The notes under the pieces were generated by a model. That model worked only from the letters and a program-made list of their open reading frames with translations. It did no database searches and had not been told where the DNA came from. Below, in pieces: positions 1-5,616 of a stretch of 8,152 nt of DNA. Position 1 is the first letter of the stretch; each line of letters begins with the position of its first letter. This DNA is from Planctomycetota bacterium. Its GTDB lineage: Bacteria > Planctomycetota > B129-G9. The position numbers and the translations under genes are program-made. Location of the stretch: NCBI GenBank assembly GCA_030607235.1, contig JAUWEX010000038.1, positions 1 to 8,152 of the forward strand. Direction: 5' to 3'.

Positions 1-2
1 GG

Positions 3-1778
3 ATGGGGATAGCCAAGTCCCTTGCGCGCCAAACCGGTGTTTTGGATGGAGACCAGGACGAAACCAATCCCCGCGTTATCGGCATCGTCGAAATGTTTGA
101 ACAAATAGCCGACGACTGCGAAGCCGAGCAAGACAACAAACGCCTCCGTGAGGACGCGGTGGAGGCGTTGCTTTGGCGGGCGCGACTTATTTTGACCACT
201 GACGGAAAGGCGAGCCTTTTTACTCTGGCGAATGAAATCGCGGCGCTTAGCGGCGAGTCTGCGGTCAAATCCGGCAGCGATATCCTCAACGGACTGCCTC
301 TGTCTTTTGCGGACGGGATTCTGGCCGGTGTCAAGGATGCAGATGCCGGATTCGCGGCGGATGTGTGCGAGACGCTGGCCGAGAGGATTGTCGACAACGT
401 ATCCGATTATGTGCGGCTGACCTTGCGAGCGGCCGATTTGTACCAGAGGATGGGCGGCTGGCCCAACGCTCTCGATCGCTACAACGCTATTGCGGCTCTT
501 GCGCAAAAACACCACGACAATCTGGATCTCAGAAAGGCCGATATTTCCGCGCGTGTAATGATTGCCCGGCATTTTTACGACCAGAACAGCGATTTGGCGG
601 CGTTTGCCGACCGGATGAAAGAGATATGGGACATCGCGCGCACGAGTGTCGATCCCGATGAACCGGAATCTTATCTGTTCCAGTGCGACCTGGCCGACGC
701 CGGCTTGTGGCTGGCGAATATGCGGGTCGGCGAATGGAGACGCACCGGTACCGAGGAAGACAATTTCCTGCTGAACGCCAGGGAGGAGATCTATCAGATC
801 GTTCGTTTCGTCGAGCCTGACGACAAAACCCCTGACGGCGACCACAATCACTGGGTCATGGTTAACGGCGAGGCGATTCGCCTGCTGATGAACATCTATA
901 AAATTCGCAGCGAGACGTTCTCTTACTCGGTAAACGATATTCTCGGAGTCTCGCGCAGTTTTATCAACAACCGCAGAATCCCCGCTCAAGCCTGCGCAGA
1001 GATGGAACTGTTCAACGGCGAAGTTCTCTTGTATTTCCGCAAATACAGCCAGGCTCGCGATTTGTTCAGCCGATTTATCGAGCCGGACCTGCCCTATTTC
1101 CGAGCCGTCGATCTGATTATCGAGAGTTTAATCTCCGAAGGATATTCCCATAAAAAAGATGCCGCTGAAATCGACCTGATAAACGCGCTGATGGTGAAAT
1201 ACGGCGAGTTTGTCAAGGTGGATTACGGGCAAATCGAAGAAGTGGGCGAGATCAAACAGAGCCTCAGAAGCAAAATAATCCTGACCGCTCTTTTGCAGAT
1301 TATCGACGATCCGGTGCGTGAAACCGACCCCGCCTACGCACAATACAGGATTAACCTTTATAAGAATTTGCTCGAAGCGATCGACGGTGACCTGGCGGAC
1401 AATGAAACGGCCTGCGTGGTTACGGCTATGGGGGATATCGGCGAGGAGGGAATTGAACAATTGATGAAGGTGAAGTCGGGCGTCCGGCCGGATATGAGCG
1501 ACGACCTTTTCGTTGACGATATGGATGTGGTGCGAAATCAAAAATCGGAAGCAAGGAAAAATGAGATGATATTCTGGCTGGGAGTCCGGCTGTTGTTCGA
1601 AAGCCGGGCCGAGAAAGACGACACCCCGCAGGATAAAAACAAAAAGGAAAAGATGGCCGCGAAAGCCCGCGAGTATTTCAGGGAAGTCCTGCGCAGGGAT
1701 GTGTTTTGCGACCATTGGTATTCACGCTTCCTGCATGTGATGCTGCGCGAGAAACCCGTCGAGATATCCTCCATCTGA
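3..1778 (+). CDS. Large helical-repeat (TPR-like) protein, possibly 5'-partial
   Basis: I do not recognise a named family. The reading frame gives 591 residues from an ATG at position 3. Only two bases precede it, so neither a ribosome binding site nor the true start can be judged, and the protein may begin upstream of the window. The product is almost entirely helical in character. Short stretches look like tetratricopeptide-type helix pairs, for example around residues 137-170 (a Leu/Ala-rich helix, then GGWPNALDRYNAIAALA) and near 345-360 (YFRKYSQARDLFSRFIE). Residues near 535-555 are a charged Lys/Asp/Glu stretch before a last amphipathic helix pair. No signal peptide, membrane segment or catalytic motif is visible, so a cytoplasmic scaffold or protein-interaction role is the natural inference. 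The stop TGA shares bases with the ATG of the amidotransferase (TGATG), which suggests translational coupling. Confidence is high that it is a gene and low for function. Confidence 0.85.
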   Translation: MGIAKSLARQTGVLDGDQDETNPRVIGIVEMFEQIADDCEAEQDNKRLREDAVEALLWRARLILTTDGKASLFTLANEIAALSGESAVKSGSDILNGLPLSFADGILAGVKDADAGFAADVCETLAERIVDNVSDYVRLTLRAADLYQRMGGWPNALDRYNAIAALAQKHHDNLDLRKADISARVMIARHFYDQNSDLAAFADRMKEIWDIARTSVDPDEPESYLFQCDLADAGLWLANMRVGEWRRTGTEEDNFLLNAREEIYQIVRFVEPDDKTPDGDHNHWVMVNGEAIRLLMNIYKIRSETFSYSVNDILGVSRSFINNRRIPAQACAEMELFNGEVLLYFRKYSQARDLFSRFIEPDLPYFRAVDLIIESLISEGYSHKKDAAEIDLINALMVKYGEFVKVDYGQIEEVGEIKQSLRSKIILTALLQIIDDPVRETDPAYAQYRINLYKNLLEAIDGDLADNETACVVTAMGDIGEEGIEQLMKVKSGVRPDMSDDLFVDDMDVVRNQKSEARKNEMIFWLGVRLLFESRAEKDDTPQDKNKKEKMAAKAREYFREVLRRDVFCDHWYSRFLHVMLREKPVEISSI

Positions 1779-2341
1779 TGCTGCTTGTAATCGACAATTA
1801 CGACTCCTTTACCTACAACCTTGTCCAGCGTCTCGGCGAAATCGGCATGCAGTGCGTCGTACGACGGAACGACGAAACCGACCCCGAAGAAATCGCGCGC
1901 CAGTCCCCGACCCACATCGTCATATCGCCCGGCCCCTGCACCCCCGCCGAGAGCGGATGCAGCGTGGCGGTCGTAAAGAAGTTCGCAGGTGATATCCCCA
2001 TTCTGGGTGTGTGCCTGGGACATCAGTGCATCGCGGAGGCCTTTGGTGGTAAGGTGGTGCGGGCCGAGAGACTGGTGCACGGCAAGACTTCGCAAATCCA
2101 GCACGACGGCCGGGGCGTCTATCGCGGTCTGCCCAACCCCTTCGTTGCAACGCGCTATCATTCGTTAATCGTCGAGCGCTCGGCCTTGCCGGAATGCCTC
2201 GTCGCGACCGCACAAACGCCGCAGGGCGAACTGATGGGGCTCCGTCACGTTCGTTACGCGGTGGAGGGTGTCCAGTTTCATCCCGAGTCTTTCCTGACGC
2301 CCGAAGGCACGAGGTTGCTGCGCAATTTTATCGGTATGTGA
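1778..2341 (+). CDS. pabA: Glutamine amidotransferase of aminodeoxychorismate/anthranilate synthase (PabA/TrpG)
   Basis: This is the class I glutamine amidotransferase subunit that hydrolyses glutamine and passes ammonia to the chorismate-using partner (PabB for folate, TrpE for tryptophan). The 187-residue product has the family's normal length. It opens with LLVIDNYDSFTYNLVQ, carries the oxyanion-loop SPGPCTP at about residues 50-56, the nucleophile elbow GVCLGHQ with Cys79, the HGKTS segment at 101-105, and the QFHPES triad part with His168 and Glu170. The Cys in SPGPCTP and the HGKTS stretch match Escherichia coli PabA, but many bacteria use one amphibolic subunit for both pathways and the window holds neither pabB nor trpE. 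The start at 1778 is chosen because the family begins at exactly this Met; an in-frame TTG at 1706 would add 24 unrelated residues inside the upstream gene. There is no clear Shine-Dalgarno sequence, which fits coupling to the gene before it. Its last 14 bp overlap the end of the opposing thioesterase gene. Confidence 0.95.
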   Translation: MLLVIDNYDSFTYNLVQRLGEIGMQCVVRRNDETDPEEIARQSPTHIVISPGPCTPAESGCSVAVVKKFAGDIPILGVCLGHQCIAEAFGGKVVRAERLVHGKTSQIQHDGRGVYRGLPNPFVATRYHSLIVERSALPECLVATAQTPQGELMGLRHVRYAVEGVQFHPESFLTPEGTRLLRNFIGM

Positions 2342-2756
2342 TAGAATTCGTCTTGGAGGGACTTTTGAGCGCCTCGATCATTTTCGCCGGAAGGCGCTTG
2401 ACCTTGAGATTCTTGTCTACGCACGCCAGGCGCGTCAGGCCTTCCGAAAGCAACACCTCGTTCTCGGCATCGAGCACCTGGTAGTGAAACGTAACCTGTA
2501 CCCGCGTAATCTTGCCGACTCTCGTTCGTATAATCAATTCGCCGTCGTAGCCCGTGTTGGCGTGATAGCGCAGTTGCGCCTCAACGATCGCGAGGAAATA
2601 GCCGTCCCGTTCGAGTCTGCTGTATTCGTATCCCCGCGCCCGCATGTATTCCGTGCGCCCCATCTCGTAGTACAGCAGGTAATTCGCATGGTAGACCACG
2701 CCCATCTGATCCGTTTCGCCGTATCGAACCCGCGTCCTGATTTCGTCCTGAATCAT
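2328..2756 (-). CDS. Acyl-CoA thioesterase, YbgC/4-hydroxybenzoyl-CoA thioesterase (hotdog) family
   Basis: A 142-residue single hotdog-fold protein expected to hydrolyse acyl-CoA thioesters in the cytoplasm; the acyl chain cannot be told from sequence. The family signature is plain at residues 11-38: RYGETDQMGVVYHANYLLYY followed by EMGRTEYMR, with the probable catalytic Asp16 and the conserved His23-Ala-Asn25. The rest alternates beta strands (FLAIVEAQLRYHA, ELIIRTRV, VQVTFHYQVL) around the central helix, as the fold requires. Length is typical for YbgC-like enzymes. The ATG at 2754-2756 is chosen because it starts the family homology and has GGAGAG about seven bases upstream; extending the frame to 2858 only adds repeat-derived sequence. 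Here it is alone on its strand with its own promoter and is not beside tol-pal genes, with which Escherichia coli ybgC is clustered. The last 14 bp overlap the end of pabA on the other strand, and no terminator is visible between them. Confidence 0.92.
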   Translation of the reverse strand: MIQDEIRTRVRYGETDQMGVVYHANYLLYYEMGRTEYMRARGYEYSRLERDGYFLAIVEAQLRYHANTGYDGELIIRTRVGKITRVQVTFHYQVLDAENEVLLSEGLTRLACVDKNLKVKRLPAKMIEALKSPSKTNSITYR

Positions 2757-2791
2757 TACTCTCTCCGGTTCTGCAATGAAGCGAAAGTATG

Positions 2792-2819
2792 AGTATACGC
2801 TATGGGCGTCGATTGTCAA
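2792..2819 (-). promoter_or_regulatory. Sigma-70-type promoter for the thioesterase gene
   Basis: On the minus strand, TTGACA (2814-2819, perfect -35) is followed after 16 bp by TATACT (2792-2797, five of six -10 matches). Transcription should start near 2785, giving a leader of about 29 bases before the ATG at 2756. This is the strongest promoter-like sequence in the window. The hairpin repeat module begins directly next to the -35 box. Confidence 0.75.
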
Positions 2820-2824
2820 CGCGC

Positions 2825-2970
2825 GGGGACGCCCCGCTGCAAATAGGGGAGGAAGCACTCACTCCAAGACCCGCTCGCTGTCTGTCGCCCTTCGGCGACA
2901 GAAGCGCTTCGCTTGTACTCACTGACAAATCTTGTGCGCGGATTCGCGATGTGATTTTTTCCGTGCGGGC
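2825..2970. repeat. Tandem imperfect repeat, unit 1 (about 146 bp)
   Basis: The unit starts with GGGGACGCCCC, itself the core of a stem-loop (GCGGGG and CCCCGC around ACG). Positions 2825-2867 match 2971-3013 at 37 of 43 bases by eye, including the shared core GCAAATAGGG. Next comes a long stem-loop: arms CTGTCGCC (2882-2889) and GGCGACAG (2894-2901) around a four-base loop, extended outward with one bulged G by CGCT (2876-2879) pairing with AGCG (2903-2906). ACTCACTG at 2917-2924 recurs at 3064-3071 in unit 2, so the two units are colinear over at least 100 bp. Confidence 0.75.
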
Positions 2971-3116
2971 GGGGACGCCCCGCCGCAAATAGGGAAGTAA
3001 CCACACATTCCAATATTCGCGCCCTGCTTTTTGCCTGAAGGCAAAAAGAGGCCGGGCGCTGCCACTCACTGGTGAAAAGTGAAGCGACTGCGTTTTTTTC
3101 GCCGTAAGGTGAAAAA
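2971..3116. repeat. Tandem imperfect repeat, unit 2 (about 146 bp)
   Basis: This is the second copy of the unit. The GC-rich opening stem is one pair longer here (GGCGGGG with CCCCGCC, 2968-2984). Its main stem-loop has arms CTTTTTGCC (3027-3035) and GGCAAAAAG (3040-3048) around TGAA, inside an outer stem of GCGCCC (3019-3024) and GGGCGC (3054-3059). The arms differ from those of unit 1 yet stay complementary. The tail holds a third hairpin (3095-3116, nine pairs including one G-T pair, loop GTAA). The matching place in unit 1 has a similar T run but no good right arm. Confidence 0.7.
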
Positions 3117-3167
3117 CAAGGAGCCCTCGTCCGCCTAGTGCGGATGGCCCGCAAACCGAATCTTAAA

Positions 3168-3196
3168 TTGCATTAAGCGGGGCGAGATGATATACT
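3168..3196 (+). promoter_or_regulatory. Promoter for efp (extended -10)
   Basis: TTGCAT (3168-3173) and TATACT (3191-3196) are 17 bp apart, and TGA directly before the -10 gives the extended TGn element. Transcription would start near 3203 and leave a leader of about 40 bases containing the ribosome binding site GAGGTG at 3231-3236. Confidence 0.65.
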
Positions 3197-3243
3197 TCGC
3201 GACTTAACAAAGCAGGAAAGTCTAATTTTCGAGGTGTTTTCCC

Positions 3244-3807
3244 ATGATGGAAGCAATTCAACTCAAACGCGGTAATGTGATAAAGATGGACGGCGGCATG
3301 TTCAAGGTCCTCGACATCCATCTGTTGACGCCGGGCAACAAGCGCTCGCTTTTGCAGACGAAACTCAAAAACATGAAGTCGGGCAATATTTTCGACAAGC
3401 GTTTTCGCAGCAACGACAAAGTGGAAATCGCGTTTCTCAAGCAGAAAACGATGGAGTACATTTACTCCGCCGGAGAGGAACACTGGTTTATGGACGTCGA
3501 GACCCACGAGCAGACTCCGCTTGGCGACGAGATGCTCGATAACGCAATGGACTACCTCGTGCCCAATACCGAAATCGTAGTAAACCTTTTCGATAACAAC
3601 CCGGTCTCCATCGACCTGCCGACTACCGTCAGCCTCGAAGTTACCGAGACCGACGCCGCCGTCAAAGGCCAGACCGCGACCAACCAGTACAAATCGGCCA
3701 CGCTCGAAACCGGCATCAAGGTCCAGGTCCCGCCGTTTATCAAGGCTGGCGAGAAACTCAAGATCGACACGCGCACCGGCGAGTACCTCGGCCGCATGAA
3801 GGAATAA
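3244..3807 (+). CDS. efp: Translation elongation factor P
   Basis: EF-P binds between the P and E sites of the ribosome and relieves stalling at consecutive prolines. The 187-residue length and three-domain order are standard. Domain I is an N-terminal KOW-like barrel (about 1-65), domain II is an OB fold (about 68-128, ending in NNPVSIDLPTTVSLEVTET), and domain III is an OB fold with the C-terminal signature GIKVQVPPFIKAGEKLKIDT and GEYLGR. The oddity is the domain I tip: residues 30-35 are Pro-Gly-Asn-Lys-Arg-Ser. Without gaps, Asn32 falls where Escherichia coli has the modified Lys34, and Lys33 follows it. The start at 3244 follows GAGGTG by seven bases; the next codon is also ATG (3247), so initiation one codon later is possible. 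No modification gene such as epmA, epmB or earP lies nearby. It is monocistronic, with its own promoter and a terminator 18 bp after the stop. Confidence 0.97.
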   Translation: MMEAIQLKRGNVIKMDGGMFKVLDIHLLTPGNKRSLLQTKLKNMKSGNIFDKRFRSNDKVEIAFLKQKTMEYIYSAGEEHWFMDVETHEQTPLGDEMLDNAMDYLVPNTEIVVNLFDNNPVSIDLPTTVSLEVTETDAAVKGQTATNQYKSATLETGIKVQVPPFIKAGEKLKIDTRTGEYLGRMKE

Positions 3808-3825
3808 CCCTCCGGCAGGCCAACG

Positions 3826-3858
3826 AAAAAAGACGCCCCTTTCGGAGGCGTCTTTTTT
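3826..3858. terminator. Bidirectional intrinsic terminator between efp and the lipoprotein gene
   Basis: Arms AAAAAAGACGCC (3826-3837) and GGCGTCTTTTTT (3847-3858) are perfectly complementary around a nine-base loop. The GC-rich core is followed by a run of six T on either strand, so it can end efp on the plus strand and the glycosyltransferase-hemC-lipoprotein operon on the minus strand. Its position between the two convergent stop codons fits both roles. Confidence 0.9.
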
Positions 3859-3873
3859 ATCGGCGCGAGTCGG

Positions 3874-4659
3874 TTATTTTTCGTATTCGATTTTCTTGAG
3901 GTTCCTGCAGATTAGCACGAGTTTGAGATCGCCGATCGTGGCGATTACCTGCTCGCTGTCGTTCAGGGTTGAGAGGATCGTCGAGGCTTCGCACGAAAAA
4001 TTCAGTTTCATCCGTTCGTCCTTGAAAGTCAGCAGGATCGACAGCTCGAAATCGTCCGTTCCCGGTATCTGCCTGGTTTTGCCCTCGATTGCGAACATCC
4101 TGTTGCCCTCGACCTCGACCATCACGTCCGAAATTTCTTCCATGAACTTGACGACTTCCACCCGCTTTATATCGATCTGGTTGCCGACCTTGAGGGTCTG
4201 CTGGACGGCGTAGACCACCGTTTCTTTCGTCGCGGGCCTGGTTTCTTCGGGCTTTGCCGGTTCGGGCATGGGCGCGGTTTCGGTGCTTTCCTCCGGCGCA
4301 GGTTCGGGCTCGGTTTCATCCCCTTCCGGCTCGGCCTCATCCGGTGTGGTTTCGTGTTCTTCGGCAGGCGCAACATCGCTGTCGCTGTCGGGAGCGGGCG
4401 GCTCTATGAGCGGCATCGCTTCATCGCTGTCGCTGTCGTCAAGCGGCGCTTCGGAGGGCAGCGCTTCTTCGGCGGGCTGTACGGGGACGGCCTCCGCCGC
4501 GGGTGCTGCCGGCTCGGTCCTGATGAGTTTGAATTCCAACTCGACCGAATACAACTGAGCCTTTTCCCTGGGGATAACGGCCGGTTCGGACAACGCACAA
4601 CCCGCAACAAATGCAACGGCGACGCTAATCAGGATCGCGGCACAGAAGCCTCTAGCCAT
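3874..4659 (-). CDS. Putative lipoprotein with a long acidic, proline-rich linker
   Basis: I do not recognise the family. The 261-residue product begins with a short basic N-terminus, a hydrophobic helix (about 5-18) and a lipobox Val-Ala-Gly-Cys with Cys21, so it is probably exported by Sec and lipid-anchored. Residues 48-143 are a low-complexity linker of Glu, Asp, Pro and Ala with DSDSD twice, at about 76-80 and 91-95. Residues 145-261 look like a compact, mainly beta domain (VVYAVQQTLKVGNQIDIKRV, FELSILLTFKDERMKLNFSC, TIGDLKLVLICRNLKKIEYE) that could sit away from the membrane on the linker. Cys223 and Cys251 in this domain might form a disulfide. No enzyme motif is visible. The ATG at 4657-4659 has AAGGAG six bases upstream. 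It follows hemC by 30 bp and is probably the last gene of that operon. Confidence 0.85.
   Translation of the reverse strand: MARGFCAAILISVAVAFVAGCALSEPAVIPREKAQLYSVELEFKLIRTEPAAPAAEAVPVQPAEEALPSEAPLDDSDSDEAMPLIEPPAPDSDSDVAPAEEHETTPDEAEPEGDETEPEPAPEESTETAPMPEPAKPEETRPATKETVVYAVQQTLKVGNQIDIKRVEVVKFMEEISDVMVEVEGNRMFAIEGKTRQIPGTDDFELSILLTFKDERMKLNFSCEASTILSTLNDSEQVIATIGDLKLVLICRNLKKIEYEK
4374..4438 (-). repeat. Short in-frame direct repeat in the lipoprotein linker
   Basis: A 17-bp sequence (CATCGCTGTCGCTGTCG on the plus strand) occurs at 4374-4390 and again at 4422-4438, 48 bp apart, a whole number of codons. Each copy encodes Asp-Ser-Asp-Ser-Asp on the minus strand. It may reflect a small duplication or slippage within the acidic linker, a region where length changes are easily tolerated. 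Confidence 0.7.
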
Positions 4660-4689
4660 GATTTGCTCCTTAAGCGAATTCGTAATTGG

Positions 4690-5616
4690 TTATTTGCTTT
4701 GCGCGTGTCTTATCATCTCGCCCGCGCCTTGTTCTAACAATTTCCGGGCCGCAAGGCAGCCGGCTTTATCCGGTTCCCCCACGCCGCACTCGCACAAAAC
4801 TGCGCATTTATCCCTACCATCGACATCCAGCACCTCAGCCTTTAACGCAAGGCGATTTCCTTTTACGGTTGCCAATCCGCCGATGGGTGTACGGCAACCG
4901 GCACCCAGTTCCCGCAGCAGGGCTCTTTCCGCTTTCACGCAGTTAAACGAATCAGCGTGGTTTATGGCTTGAATAATTTTCAGGATATTTCCGTCGGCTT
5001 CGCGAACCTCCACCGCCAGCGCGCCCTGGCCCGGTGCGGGCAAAAGCGCGTCCGCCTCGAAGACCTCCGCCGCCCGCCCGGCCCAGCCCACACGCTCAAG
5101 GGCCGCCAGCGCAATTATCGCGCAATCGATTTCGCCTTCTTCGACCTTCTTGATGCGCGTGTCGAGGTTGCCCCGAAGCGGCGCGACAAGCAGGTCGGGC
5201 CGTATTGCGAGCACCTGTGCGCGTCTGCGGGGGCTGCCGGTGCCGACGAGAGCGCCCTGCCGCATCTCCGCCAGTTTTTTGCCGTTGCGCGAGACCAGCG
5301 CGTCCAGCGGGCTGAGTCTTCGTGGAACCGCGCCGATTATCAGCCCGTCGGGCAGGCTGGAGGCGAGGTCTTTGGCGCTGTGAACCGCCGCGTCGATTTC
5401 GTTGCCGAGCAGCGCCGCTTCGATTTCCTTGGTGAAAACGCCCGTTGCGCCCAATTCCGCGATCGGCCTGTCCTGCGAGCGGTCGCCGGTGGTTTTTATC
5501 ACGCGAATCTCGAATTCGACTTCCGGGTGAGCCTGCCGGAGGGCGGCCAGCACCTGATTGGTCTGCGTCAGTGCCAGTTCGCTGCCGCGCGTTCCGATGC
5601 GGATCGTTTTTTTCAT
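4690..5616 (-). CDS. hemC: Hydroxymethylbilane synthase (porphobilinogen deaminase)
   Basis: HemC joins four porphobilinogen molecules into hydroxymethylbilane in the cytoplasm, an early shared step of haem, sirohaem and corrinoid synthesis. The 308-residue product has the full family length. Visible signatures, in order, are GTRGSELALTQTNQV (8-22), KTTGDR (41-46), AVHSAKDL with the catalytic Asp83, GTGSPRRRAQ (125-134), LRGNLDTRI (147-155), PAPGQGALAVE (194-204) and GAGCRTPIGG, whose Cys241 should carry the dipyrromethane cofactor. The ATG at 5614-5616 is chosen because family homology begins there; it overlaps the glycosyltransferase stop as ATGA. The only ribosome-binding candidate is a G-rich GGGGGCG about eight bases upstream, so coupling to the gene before it is likely. 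No other haem gene (hemA, hemL, hemB, hemD) is in the window, so hemC is separated from its pathway partners here. Confidence 0.97.
   Translation of the reverse strand: MKKTIRIGTRGSELALTQTNQVLAALRQAHPEVEFEIRVIKTTGDRSQDRPIAELGATGVFTKEIEAALLGNEIDAAVHSAKDLASSLPDGLIIGAVPRRLSPLDALVSRNGKKLAEMRQGALVGTGSPRRRAQVLAIRPDLLVAPLRGNLDTRIKKVEEGEIDCAIIALAALERVGWAGRAAEVFEADALLPAPGQGALAVEVREADGNILKIIQAINHADSFNCVKAERALLRELGAGCRTPIGGLATVKGNRLALKAEVLDVDGRDKCAVLCECGVGEPDKAGCLAARKLLEQGAGEMIRHAQSK

Larger units (their letters stand above)
2821..3165. other. Gene-free structured intergenic module with tandem repeats and hairpins
   Basis: This stretch between the two divergent promoters has no convincing gene. It consists of two tandem imperfect repeats of about 146 bp (from 2825 and from 2971) and a run of stem-loops: GC-rich ones at 2823-2837 and 2968-2984, longer ones at 2876-2906, 3019-3059 and 3095-3116, and a short one near 3131-3145 (TCCGC, five-base loop, GCGGA). 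Open frames do run through it on the minus strand, but they are repeat-derived, lack ribosome binding sites and resemble no protein family known to me. The long hairpins have T-rich left arms and A-rich right arms, so no U tract follows a GC stem on either strand and they are poor candidates for intrinsic terminators. Possible natures are a REP/MITE-like dispersed element, a structured RNA or a chromosomal protein-binding site. Confidence 0.7.

Noticed and set aside
1706..1777. An upstream TTG start for pabA adding 24 residues
   Set aside because: The family begins at the Met encoded at 1778, and the extra residues would lie wholly inside the preceding gene without a ribosome binding site.
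1128..2161. Minus-strand open frames of 195 and 207 codons opposite the helical-repeat gene and pabA
   Set aside because: They lie antisense to genes with clear coding character (pabA motifs intact on the plus strand) and show no domain or start signal of their own.
2825..3116. CRISPR array
   Set aside because: Only two imperfect units of about 146 bp, no short identical repeats with regular spacers, and no cas gene in the window.
2876..3116. The long repeat hairpins as intrinsic terminators
   Set aside because: Their T runs precede the GC part and their A runs follow it on both strands, the reverse of what an intrinsic terminator needs.
2800..3154. Minus-strand open frames of 89 and 112 codons through the repeat module
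   Set aside because: They run through repeat sequence in different frames, have no ribosome binding site and resemble no protein family; the hairpins and repeat units explain the sequence better.
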